64,000 nt of DNA from Roseiarcus sp963835215. Lineage in GTDB: Bacteria; Pseudomonadota; Alphaproteobacteria; Rhizobiales; Beijerinckiaceae. Under the pieces are notes generated by a model. That model did no database searches, was not told the origin of the DNA, and was given only the letters and a program-made list of their open reading frames with translations. Numbering within the stretch: the stretch's first letter is position 1; each line of letters begins with the position of its first letter. Shown one piece after another: positions 36,489-44,068 of this stretch. The DNA lies in assembly GCA_963835215.1 (NCBI GenBank), contig CAWIES010000002.1:1674001-1738000 (forward strand), read 5' to 3'. Position numbers and translations under genes: made by a program.

Positions 36489-37445
36489 CTATGAAACCAG
36501 CTTCGCCTCGCGCTGGACGATCTCAGCGAATCCCTGGCGCCAAGAAGGATGACGGGGACGCCAGTTGAGTTCCCGCTTCGCCTTGGCGTTCGTTCCCGCG
36601 CGCGATTGCGTCATCATTGCGACGAGGTGTTTGCCGGCCGCCAGGCTAGCGACCCATGCCGGCACGCGGAGCGGCGGCTTCGCGCCGAGCATCGCGGCCG
36701 TCGCAGGTAGCCATTCGTACACCGGCGCCGGATCGTCGTCGACGATGTTGTAGACGCCGTCGCCATGCTCGATGGCCAGGGCGGTCGCCTCCGCGGCGTC
36801 GTCGACATGCAGGAAAGACCACCATGCGCCGCCGCCGCCGATCAAAGGCACGCGGCGCCTACGGATTTGTTCGATCAGCGCCGCGTCGCACATTCCGGTG
36901 TCAGGCCCGTAGAAAGCGCCGTAGCGCAGCACAACGCCCTCGGGCGCCGCCGAGGTCATGACGGCGCCTTCCAAATAGCGGATTGCGTCGAGCGTCCGGC
37001 GCATTTGCTGCGGCGGGTTCGGATCGAGCGGGTCCTCTTCGGATTTTACGGGGCCGCCCACGCGCGCGTAGGGCCAGCCGCAGAAGCTTTGCGCAACGAT
37101 CCGCTTTACGCCGCAGTCACGCGCCGCGGCGAGCAGATGGTCGGTTCCGGTGGTGCGCAGACGGTTACTATTTGCGAAGCCGCGATCGAACTTGCGCAGG
37201 TCCGAAGCGCCTTTGAGATCGGTGAGTTCGTGCACGATGACGTCAGGGCGCCCGGCGACGACGGCCGCCCGAATGGATCGTTCGTCGAGCGCGTCGGCGA
37301 CCAGCGGTTCGGCGCCGAGTTCTCGCAGCAATCCCGCCTTCGAAGGCGTGCGCGTCAGTCCGATTACTGAATGGCCTGCCCGAATCAGACGTGGAACCAA
37401 CCGGCGTCCGACAGCGCCGGTTGCGCCCGCAATGAAGACACGCAT
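36489..37445 (-). CDS. NAD(P)-dependent epimerase/dehydratase (extended SDR)
   Basis: 318 residues starting MRVFIAGATGAVGRRLVPRLIRAG, the Rossmann motif GATGAVG. Later conserved parts are VDALDERSIRAAV, AARDCGVKRIVAQSF and LRYGAFYGPDTGM. The usual YxxxK active pair is not evident (the corresponding segment is CGWPYARVGG), so it may be an atypical SDR of the NmrA-like or complex-I-type class. It is divergent from a TetR gene across a perfect operator palindrome, so it is probably that repressor's target. Confidence 0.85.
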   Translation of the reverse strand: MRVFIAGATGAVGRRLVPRLIRAGHSVIGLTRTPSKAGLLRELGAEPLVADALDERSIRAAVVAGRPDVIVHELTDLKGASDLRKFDRGFANSNRLRTTGTDHLLAAARDCGVKRIVAQSFCGWPYARVGGPVKSEEDPLDPNPPQQMRRTLDAIRYLEGAVMTSAAPEGVVLRYGAFYGPDTGMCDAALIEQIRRRRVPLIGGGGAWWSFLHVDDAAEATALAIEHGDGVYNIVDDDPAPVYEWLPATAAMLGAKPPLRVPAWVASLAAGKHLVAMMTQSRAGTNAKAKRELNWRPRHPSWRQGFAEIVQREAKLVS

Positions 37446-37466
37446 GGGGTCACCTCGCACTTGCCA

Positions 37467-37484
37467 ACCTACTCATGAGTAGGT
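37467..37484. promoter_or_regulatory. TetR-type operator, perfect palindrome
   Basis: ACCTACTCATGAGTAGGT, an exact 18-bp inverted repeat. It lies in the 52-base gap between the divergent SDR (start 37445) and TetR gene (start 37498), the usual place for an autoregulated TetR operator. Confidence 0.8.
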
Positions 37485-37497
37485 AATAGAAACACCC

Positions 37498-38103
37498 ATG
37501 GTGTCAAGAGCGCGTAAGCGGCTGACCGGCGAAGAACGGCGAGCCAAAATCCTCTCGGCGGCCGTGTGCGCGTTTGCGACCGACGGTTACGACCGTACGT
37601 CGATGGACCGCATCGCCGCGCTTTCGAAGGTGACCAAGCCCGTTCTCTACGACCACTTCGCCTCGAAGCAGGCGCTGTTTCTGACGGTCCTCGAATCGAT
37701 CCGCGATGGGCTGATCGCCGACGGGCAAGCGATTGCTGAAGCCGACGACCGCCCTGAGCAGAAGTTTCGCCTCGCCGTCGACGCATTCTTCCAATTCGTA
37801 GAGGCGCAGCCCGAGGCGGCGCGCGTGTTGCTGATGGTTCCGCGCGGCGACACGGCCGCAGCGAACATTTCGCGCCAGGTTCAAGCGGGCGCGGCGGCTG
37901 GGATCGCCGCCCTGCTCACCGCCGTCATGTCGGGAAGCCCGTCGTGGCGCCGGCAGGCCGCCGCCGCGTTTCTCAAGGAAGGTCTACACGCCGTCGCGGA
38001 ATGGTGGCTCGAACATCGCGGTCCCTCGCGCGAGGAGATCGTCGACGTCGTGATTGGCCTCGTTTGGAACGGACAGCCGACCAACGGGCTCGAGCGGGTT
38101 TAG
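37498..38103 (+). CDS. TetR/AcrR family transcriptional regulator
   Basis: 201 residues. The HTH is RRAKILSAAVCAFATDGYDRTSMDRIAALSKVTKPVLYDHFASKQALFLTVL, with a ligand-binding C-terminal domain that ends in EWWLEHRGPSREEIVDVVIGLVWNG. It starts 14 bases after the operator palindrome at 37467-37484, so it should repress itself and the divergent SDR gene. The ligand is unknown. A small membrane-protein gene follows 65 bases downstream. Confidence 0.9.
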   Translation: MVSRARKRLTGEERRAKILSAAVCAFATDGYDRTSMDRIAALSKVTKPVLYDHFASKQALFLTVLESIRDGLIADGQAIAEADDRPEQKFRLAVDAFFQFVEAQPEAARVLLMVPRGDTAAANISRQVQAGAAAGIAALLTAVMSGSPSWRRQAAAAFLKEGLHAVAEWWLEHRGPSREEIVDVVIGLVWNGQPTNGLERV

Positions 38104-38168
38104 CGCCGACGACGCGTCGGTGTTGCGGCGGCAATCCATGAACGTGCTCACGTGCAAGGAGTCGGCGG

Positions 38169-38519
38169 ATGCGGGATTTGGCGCTGCAAGCCTCAGGCGC
38201 GTCGGCAATCTTGGTCGCCGTCATTCACGGCGCGATGGCCGAACTGTGCGTGTTCCCCAAGGCGCGTATCGAGTCGCGCAGGGCGCGGACATTGCTGCGG
38301 ATGGTTTGGCAATGCAGCACCGTCGATTGGATCTGCATTGGCGTATTGCTGATCGCAACGCCCGGGTTGGGGACAGAGACCGCTCGCCGATGGATTATCG
38401 CCGCGGCGGTTGTCGCATACAGTTACGGCGCCGTCGGCAATGTCGTGGTCAGCCGGGGCCGGAATATTGGCGGGTACCTGATGGCCTGCGCCGTCGCTCT
38501 GACGTTGATGGGAGTTTAG
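38169..38519 (+). CDS. Hypothetical membrane protein
   Basis: 116 residues with helices around ASGASAILVAVIHGAM, STVDWICIGVLLIATPGL, WIIAAAVVAYSYGAVGNVV and IGGYLMACAVALTLMGV. A ribosome binding site (AAGGAG, 38157-38162) precedes the ATG by seven bases. It probably shares the TetR transcript. No family assigned. Confidence 0.65.
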   Translation: MRDLALQASGASAILVAVIHGAMAELCVFPKARIESRRARTLLRMVWQCSTVDWICIGVLLIATPGLGTETARRWIIAAAVVAYSYGAVGNVVVSRGRNIGGYLMACAVALTLMGV

Positions 38520-38649
38520 CGAAGCGCGGCGCGCTGATTGAGAGCAGAGGCCATGAGTCTATTCCTCCCATGGGCATCGCCCTTATACCCGAAGCGGGCT
38601 TCGATCTAAAAACAATGTAGATGCGTTGCCGTTATGGTGAAGAGAGCAA

Positions 38650-39192
38650 ATGCGAATTCTAGCGATTTCAGGCAGCTTGCGCGCTGCCTCATCCAACACT
38701 TCGGCGCTTCGGGCAGCGAGTATTCTCGCCGCCCCTGATGTGGCGGTCGTCCTCTACAACTCCATTGGTGCGCTGCCGCACTTCAACCCAGATCTGGACA
38801 ACGACCAACCACCCGACAGCGTCCAAGCCTTGCGCCGGGAAGTTGGACTAAGCGATGGCATTATGATCTGCGGCCCGGAATATGCCCACGGAATTGCTGG
38901 CTCTCTGAAGAATGCACTCGATTGGCTCGTGGGCAGCCTTGAGTTCTCAGAAAAGCCGATAGCAGTTATCAACGCATCGCCAAGGGCAACCCACGCCAAA
39001 GCACAGCTGCTGGAAGTCCTAACAACGATGAATGGGCAGGTCGTAATTTCGGCGTCGATTGACTTGCCATTAATGGGGCGCGGCCTTGATGCCTGTGGGA
39101 TCGCAACAGATGTTGAATTGGCCGCAATTCTTCGGGGCGCCGTCGCGGAGCTTGTTCGCAAAATTGAATCAACGCCGAAAATCCCAACCTAG
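38650..39192 (+). CDS. NADPH-dependent FMN reductase
   Basis: 180 residues, flavodoxin-like fold. The FMN phosphate loop is AISGSLRAASSNTSALRAA and the flavin-ring segment CGPEYAHGIAGSLKNALDWL, both diagnostic of the NADPH-dependent FMN reductase/azoreductase family. Cytoplasmic. It may reduce flavin, quinones or xenobiotics. The ribosome binding site (AAGAGAG before the ATG) is reasonable. It stands alone. Confidence 0.9.
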   Translation: MRILAISGSLRAASSNTSALRAASILAAPDVAVVLYNSIGALPHFNPDLDNDQPPDSVQALRREVGLSDGIMICGPEYAHGIAGSLKNALDWLVGSLEFSEKPIAVINASPRATHAKAQLLEVLTTMNGQVVISASIDLPLMGRGLDACGIATDVELAAILRGAVAELVRKIESTPKIPT

Positions 39193-39349
39193 CGTCACTT
39201 CGTCGCCTCGCGGCGCATTGATCACGCCAATCGACCGGCACAGAGCCCTCTCGTGGCGGCTCCACACTGGTTGCCTTCCGATGGCATGACGAAACTGCAT
39301 CGCAGCGGGGGATATCCGGCAAGATTGTTCTGCTCAGTGCCGGGAACGA

Positions 39350-39470
39350 TCAGTGAACGGTTCGGCGGTCGAGATGGCGGAGTTTGTCCGGGTTCCGAAT
39401 GACGTAGATCGCAAGAACCCTTCCATCGACGATTTCAATGGCCGTAGTTTGCAGCATGCCGTCGCCCTCG
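39350..39470 (-). pseudogene. Remnant of an ECF41-type sigma factor C-terminus
   Basis: Minus-strand reading LVEGDGMLQTTAIEIVDGRV then LAIYVIRNPDKLRHLDRRTVH and a stop. The SnoaL-like C-terminal end of ECF41/SigJ sigma factors typically ends in YVVRNPDKL-R-HL. Nothing of the sigma domains is found upstream, so only the tail survives. Confidence 0.6.
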
Positions 39471-39604
39471 ACAAGAATGTAGGTTCGCGGCGGGTAGTGG
39501 ATTCCCTCACCCAAGTTGCAAGAGCGTCCGCTTTTGAGGACACCAACCGGTGTGTTGAACTTCCGTCATGGGCACGATGCCGCCGGGCAGCTACTGGCTT
39601 GTGC

Positions 39605-39619
39605 TGGCCGGGAGCGGAC
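39605..39619 (+). repeat. Dispersed short repeat TGGCCGGGAGCGGAC
   Basis: Identical to 36406-36420. Here it is followed by CGGCCGCTTTGGG, similar to the GGGCCCCTTTGGG that follows the variant at 49934. Confidence 0.45.
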
Positions 39620-39793
39620 CGGCCGCTTTGGGACGCCAAAGGGTGAACGCGGACGTGCCGCGACCCAATCCATTAGCGCCAATCGGCGTTTCCATAAGCT
39701 GTCTCATAATTTGCGCCCTGGGCACCGACAGGCCGATGTGTCCGAATCGCAAATATGGCGTCCGGCCAGGCAACCGTGTATGACGATTGGGCG

Positions 39794-40516
39794 ATGCGAA
39801 AGGATGTTCACACCACAGGCGTTCCGGTGCTTTGCGCTCCTTGCGAGGCGCGGCACCGGGGAATATGTGGCGCTCTAACATCAGATCAGTTGCCTGCGCT
39901 CGCTAAGCACTCGATTAAGCGTAAGACCGAGGTGGGTGAAGAGTTGGTCGGCGACGCGCAGAAGGTGGAGCATTATTCCAATGTTCTGTCGGGCGTCGTC
40001 AAGCTGACAAAAACGCTTGCCGACGGTCGTCATCAAATCGTTGGCCTGCAGTTTGCCCCAGATTTTCTCGGCCGGCCGTTTAAGTCCGAAAGCGCCGTCA
40101 CCGCCGAAGCCGCCACCGAAGTAAAACTTTGTTCGTTTCCGCGTAAAACGCTCGAACGAATGATGGTGGAACAACCAGACCTGCAGCGCCGCCTCCTCCG
40201 ACAAACTCTCAGAGAACTTGATCAAGCGCGCGAGTGGATGGTGACGTTAGGGCGCAAAACCGCGGCGGAGAAGGTCGCGAGTTTTCTTCTGATGATTGCC
40301 CGCAATATTGATCCGACGACGCCGATGGATCGTAAAGTGCAGACGTTTGACCTGCCGCTGTCGCGCGCCGAGATCGGGGACTTTCTTGGCTTGACGATCG
40401 AAACCGTCAGCCGACAACTCACGCATTTGCGCAAAAGCGGCATGATCCGCGTCGAGCCGAATCGGCGCATCGTGGTCGGCGATCTTGACAAGCTCGCGGA
40501 ATGTTCCGGCGGTTGA
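39794..40516 (+). CDS. fnrN: FnrN-type Crp/Fnr oxygen-sensing regulator
   Basis: 240 residues from the ATG at 39794 (frame open from 39755). A Cys cluster of FNR/FnrN type, VPVLCAPCEARHRGICGAL (C-x2-C-x7-C), plus a distant Cys in VKLCSFP gives four ligands for an oxygen-labile Fe-S cluster. A cyclic-nucleotide-fold sensor, a long dimer helix and a C-terminal HTH follow (LSRAEIGDFLGLTIETVSRQLTHLRKSGMI). The recognition helix carries the E-x-x-S-R motif that reads TTGAT-N4-ATCAA. A perfect such site lies in the cydA-cydD gap 3.5 kb downstream. Confidence 0.9.
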   Translation: MRKDVHTTGVPVLCAPCEARHRGICGALTSDQLPALAKHSIKRKTEVGEELVGDAQKVEHYSNVLSGVVKLTKTLADGRHQIVGLQFAPDFLGRPFKSESAVTAEAATEVKLCSFPRKTLERMMVEQPDLQRRLLRQTLRELDQAREWMVTLGRKTAAEKVASFLLMIARNIDPTTPMDRKVQTFDLPLSRAEIGDFLGLTIETVSRQLTHLRKSGMIRVEPNRRIVVGDLDKLAECSGG

Positions 40517-40538
40517 CCCGCGACGCATTTGCCTTCGA

Positions 40539-41057
40539 TCAAGGGTTGATGGCTGGCAGAATATGGTCTCTCTCGAAGGCAATGTGGCGCCGCATCGATT
40601 CGAACAAAGCCCGCAGCATGTATCCCAGCGCTTCGGGGTTATCGATGGGTTGACCGTGCCCATGAGCAAGTAACGCTTCGCTGAGGTCCTCCGCCGCACC
40701 GGCGTCTTCGAAATGTTCGGATTTCAGGCGTGCAATAGTTTGATCAGCGGGGCGCCCCCGCCCGAATGCAGGAAATACGGTCTCCTCTTCAAATCGATGA
40801 CTTTCTCGCAAGAGCGGCACAAGACTGCTCGCAACACTGAGGCACTGGAGGCGGTCGACGCAAAAGGGCAACGCGTCCGCAATGGCCTCCAGCGCGTCGC
40901 ACAGCTTTGACTTCTCTGCGTGTGCGCGCGCCATGTCTATGCATGGGACGAAGGCGCCCGGAGAGCAGGCTCCCCTTATAGAACATCCACAAAGGCACGC
41001 GCATGCGGTCCTGTCCGCTATGACGGACTCCTTTCGTGACGGCGGCCTCCGCGTCAT
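40539..41057 (-). CDS. Hemerythrin-like (HHE) domain protein with Cys-rich N-terminus
   Basis: 172 residues. The four-helix hemerythrin bundle is visible with candidate iron ligands in ARAHAEK, RESHRFEEETVFPAF, LKSEHFEDAG and MRRHIAFERDHILP. The N-terminal 40 residues are unusual: C-x-C-x-C-x-C-x5-C-x7-C (residues 19-39). The ATG overlaps the cydX stop by four bases (ATGA), so it is translationally coupled to cytochrome bd. A di-iron protein for O2, NO or iron handling in the bd operon is a plausible role; the function is inferred. Confidence 0.82.
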   Translation of the reverse strand: MTRRPPSRKESVIADRTACACLCGCSIRGACSPGAFVPCIDMARAHAEKSKLCDALEAIADALPFCVDRLQCLSVASSLVPLLRESHRFEEETVFPAFGRGRPADQTIARLKSEHFEDAGAAEDLSEALLAHGHGQPIDNPEALGYMLRALFESMRRHIAFERDHILPAINP

Positions 41058-41185
41058 GGCGTCGGCAGCGGCACTGTCTCGTCGACCGGCTCCTCCCGGA
41101 CGGTGCGCAGCTCATACCAAAGAGCGTTAAGAATGCCGACCGAGGCGGCCAACCCGAGGCCCAATAGCCAGGCGAAATACCACAT
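41054..41185 (-). CDS. cydX: Cytochrome bd small subunit CydX
   Basis: 43 residues beginning MWYFAWLLGLGLAASVGILN, one membrane helix, then ALWYELRTVREE. This is the CydX/YbgT signature (W-Y-F-x-W-x-L-G and the E-x-L/R end). It follows cydB by 21 bases. It stabilises the cytochrome bd quinol oxidase. Its stop overlaps the start of the hemerythrin gene. Confidence 0.92.
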   Translation of the reverse strand: MWYFAWLLGLGLAASVGILNALWYELRTVREEPVDETVPLPTP

Positions 41186-41206
41186 GTCAGTTTGCTCCAG
41201 TTCGGG

Positions 41207-42361
41207 TCAGTAAGCTGAGTCGCCCGCGCGCTCGATGTCTTTCTCACTGACCTTGCCCCACAACACCCGGTAGACCCACGCCGTGTAGGCAAGGATGATC
41301 GGCAAGAAGAAAACCGTCGCGAGAAGCATATTGCGGAGGGTCATCCTGCTGGACGAAGCGTCGAAGACCGCCAGCGAGTGATCTGGATGCGAGCTGGATG
41401 GCAACAGGATCGGAAACATCGCCAGTCCCACTGTCGCGATGATCATCGCCACCGACAGTTTCGAAGCAACGAAAGTAAGGCCTTCCTGGCGGGTTTGGAA
41501 GCCGGCGGCGGCGAAAAGCGGCGCGACAATTCCAAGCGCGGGGACAACCCAGAGAAACGGATGGGCGATGAAATTGGCCAGCCAGGCGCCGCCGTCGACG
41601 ACCACACTTTTCACCAGCGGATTCGAAGGGCCGTCCCATACTATGGAGCTAGTTACGCGGTAGCCGCCGAGCAAACCGAGCCAGATCAGAACGCCGCCGC
41701 CCGCGAAGAGCGCGGAGGCCGCGCCGGCGGCTTTGGCTCCAATCGCCTTGGCGCGCAGGGAGACGGTTCCGTCGGCTTTGAAGGCGAGCCAGGCGGCGCC
41801 ATGCATCGCCAACATAGCCACTGACACCAGGCCGCAATAAAGCGCGAGCGGGTTCAGCAGCCCGAACAGGCTTCCTTCGTAAATTGGACGAAGATCCTGC
41901 GTCAGATGGAAGGGCACCCCTTGCAAAGCGTTTCCGACCGCGACGCCGAAGATCAACGCCGGAACGGTCCCGCCAATGAACAGCGCCCAATCCCAGCGCG
42001 CGCGCCAAGTCGCGTCCGGTCTCTTTGAACGGTATTTGAACCCGACGGGCCTCAAAATCAGGGCCAGAAGCACTAGGAACATGGCCAAATAAAACCCTGA
42101 GAAACTGAGGGCATAGAGCGCCGGCCATGCCGCGAAAATGGCGCCGCCGCCGAGCACCAGCCAGACTTGATTGCCTTCCCAAACGGGACCAATAGTGTTG
42201 ATGGCGACGCGCCGCTCCAGATCGGTTTTGGCGACGAAGGGCAGCAACATGCCGACGCCAAGGTCAAAGCCGTCCATCGCCGCGAAGCCTATCAGCAGGA
42301 TGCCGAGCAACACCCACCAAATAAGTCGCAGCGTTTCATAGTTGAAGAGGAAATCGATCAT
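41207..42361 (-). CDS. cydB: Cytochrome bd ubiquinol oxidase subunit II
   Basis: 384 residues with about eight or nine membrane helices. Starts MIDFLFNYETLRLIWWVLLGILLIGFAAMDGFDLGVGMLLPFVAKTD, the typical CydB N-terminus; VWEGNQVWLVLGGGAIFAAWP and the C-terminal LANFIAHPFLWVVPALG segments are also family features. It lies 23 bases after cydA. With CydA and CydX it forms the high-affinity, non-proton-pumping terminal oxidase used at low oxygen. Confidence 0.97.
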   Translation of the reverse strand: MIDFLFNYETLRLIWWVLLGILLIGFAAMDGFDLGVGMLLPFVAKTDLERRVAINTIGPVWEGNQVWLVLGGGAIFAAWPALYALSFSGFYLAMFLVLLALILRPVGFKYRSKRPDATWRARWDWALFIGGTVPALIFGVAVGNALQGVPFHLTQDLRPIYEGSLFGLLNPLALYCGLVSVAMLAMHGAAWLAFKADGTVSLRAKAIGAKAAGAASALFAGGGVLIWLGLLGGYRVTSSIVWDGPSNPLVKSVVVDGGAWLANFIAHPFLWVVPALGIVAPLFAAAGFQTRQEGLTFVASKLSVAMIIATVGLAMFPILLPSSSHPDHSLAVFDASSSRMTLRNMLLATVFFLPIILAYTAWVYRVLWGKVSEKDIERAGDSAY

Positions 42362-42384
42362 TGCGAATATTCCTTATGACGAAT

Positions 42385-43968
42385 TTATTCGCCCGGCTGC
42401 ATTGCGGGATCCGCGATGGCGGGCGGCTCCTGCCGCCATGATTCGACAACATGGGCGATCTCCGGCCCCTTGCGGATCGCGGCGAGCATGAGGCGCACTT
42501 CGATCACGGCGAGGACGCTGTAGACCAGGACGAAACCCGCGATAGTGAGAAGCAGGTTGAATACGCCCAGCTCCGAGGTCGCCAGAAAGGTCGGAAGCAC
42601 CCCTTCGATCACCCAAGGCTGGCGTCCAAATTCAGCGACAAACCAACCAAGCTCGGCAGCGATCCAGGGAAGCGGAAGCGCCAGAAGCGCCAGTCTGAAG
42701 AGCCATTTCGGCGCTTCCTCCTCGCGCATCGTGCGCCATAGCGAGACGCCGAATACGATGATCAGGGAGAAGGCGCAGAGCACCATCAGCCGGAACGAGA
42801 AGAAAAGCGAGGGGACCTCTGGCACAATCGACCATGCTGCGTCCTTGATTTGCTGATCCGTCGCCTGACGAGGATCATCGACAAACTGTTTCAGCAGAAG
42901 AGCGTAGCCAAGATCTTTCGAAGGTCCGTCAAAGGCCGCGCGCGCTGCGCTGTCGTTCCTGTTCGCCTTGAACCTTTCGAGCGCGTCATATGCGTTAAGC
43001 CCGTTGCGGACGCGTCTCTCGGCTCTGGCCACGAGTTGGTCGATGCCGGGAATGACCTTATCGATCGATCGCGTCCCGATCAGGCCCATCAACCACGGAG
43101 CGTGTACGCCCAGATACGTCTTTCTGGCGGTCAGACTCGGGATGCCGAACATTGTGAACGACGCCGGCGCTGGCTCGGTCTCCCACATCGCCTCTATCGC
43201 CGCCAATTTCATCTTCTGGTTGTCGGTCAGCGCATAGCCGCTCTCATCGCCGAGCACCGTGACCGAAAGCGCCGACGCAAAACCGAATGCCGCCGCTATG
43301 ACGAAGGAGCGCTTCGCCAGTTCGACGTGGCGTCCGCGCAAAAGGTACCAGGCTGAAACGCCCAGAACGAACGCCGCGCCGCAAACATAGCCGGCCGACA
43401 CGGTATGGACGAATTTAGCCTGCGCGACGGGGTTGAACAGGACCGCCATAAAGTCGGTGACTTCCATGCGCATGGTATCGGGGTTGAAGGCGGCCCCCAC
43501 CGGGTTCTGCATCCAGCCGTTGGCGATCAGAATCCATAGCGCCGAGAAGTTCGTTCCAAGCGCCATCAGCCAGGTGACGATCGCGTGGGCGCGCGGCGAC
43601 AGGCGCTCCCAACCAAAGAAGAAGAGGCCGACGAAGGTCGCCTCCAGGAAGAACGCCATCAGGCCCTCGATGGCGAGCGGGGCCCCGAACACGTCGCCAA
43701 CATAATGGGAATAGAAGGCCCAGTTCATGCCGAACTGGAACTCCATGGTGATCCCGGTGGCGACGCCAAGCGCGAAATTGATGCCGAACAGGACGCCCCA
43801 GAACTTGGTCATGTCTCGCCAGATTGTGCGCCGGGTCATGACGTAGACAGTCTCCATCATGGCGATCATGATGGACAGGCCAAGCGTCAGCGGAACGAAC
43901 AAGAAATGGTAGAGGGCGGTGAGCGCGAACTGTAGTCGCGAGAGTTCGACAAGCAGCGGATATGTCAT
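42385..43968 (-). CDS. cydA: Cytochrome bd ubiquinol oxidase subunit I
   Basis: 527 residues. The N-terminal LVELSRLQFALTALYHFLFVPLTLG contains the heme b595 His; GVATGITMEFQFGMNWAFYSHYVGDVFGAPLAIEG is the conserved core and the Q-loop region (quinol site) is present before TSELGVFNLLLTIAGFVLVYS. All hemes b558, b595 and d bind here. The start at 43968 faces the divergent cydDC operon over 100 bases containing a perfect FNR box (44022-44035). Transcribed with cydB, cydX and a hemerythrin gene. Confidence 0.97.
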   Translation of the reverse strand: MTYPLLVELSRLQFALTALYHFLFVPLTLGLSIMIAMMETVYVMTRRTIWRDMTKFWGVLFGINFALGVATGITMEFQFGMNWAFYSHYVGDVFGAPLAIEGLMAFFLEATFVGLFFFGWERLSPRAHAIVTWLMALGTNFSALWILIANGWMQNPVGAAFNPDTMRMEVTDFMAVLFNPVAQAKFVHTVSAGYVCGAAFVLGVSAWYLLRGRHVELAKRSFVIAAAFGFASALSVTVLGDESGYALTDNQKMKLAAIEAMWETEPAPASFTMFGIPSLTARKTYLGVHAPWLMGLIGTRSIDKVIPGIDQLVARAERRVRNGLNAYDALERFKANRNDSAARAAFDGPSKDLGYALLLKQFVDDPRQATDQQIKDAAWSIVPEVPSLFFSFRLMVLCAFSLIIVFGVSLWRTMREEEAPKWLFRLALLALPLPWIAAELGWFVAEFGRQPWVIEGVLPTFLATSELGVFNLLLTIAGFVLVYSVLAVIEVRLMLAAIRKGPEIAHVVESWRQEPPAIADPAMQPGE

Positions 43969-44021
43969 AAACCGGTCCTTTTTAGGCGCTCCCTGTCTAC
44001 CGAAGTTTTGCGCTCGATCGT

Positions 44022-44035
44022 TTGATCTAGATCAA
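44022..44035. promoter_or_regulatory. FNR/FixK-type box in the cydA-cydD gap
   Basis: TTGATCTAGATCAA, a perfect 14-bp palindrome identical to the FNR consensus. Centred 60 bases from the cydA start and 41 from the cydD start. Positioning for class II activation fits cydA best. The FnrN-type gene at 39794 is the obvious candidate factor. Confidence 0.9.
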
Positions 44036-44068
44036 CCGGAAATCTCTTTCGGCGTGCATATTGAACGG

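Larger units (their letters stand above)
39193..39793. other. Gene-free stretch with a sigma-factor relic and a short repeat
   Basis: Holds the ECF41 remnant (39350-39470), the dispersed short repeat at 39605-39619 and a weak motif GGTAGTGGATTCCC near 39492. No intact gene is seen. The frame of the Fnr-type gene is open from 39755, but the Met at 39794 is the better start. Confidence 0.5.

Noticed and set aside
39492..39505. FixJ-box-like motif before the FnrN-type gene
   Set aside because: GGTAGTGGATTCCC has an extra spacing and lies inside the sigma-factor relic; too weak to claim.
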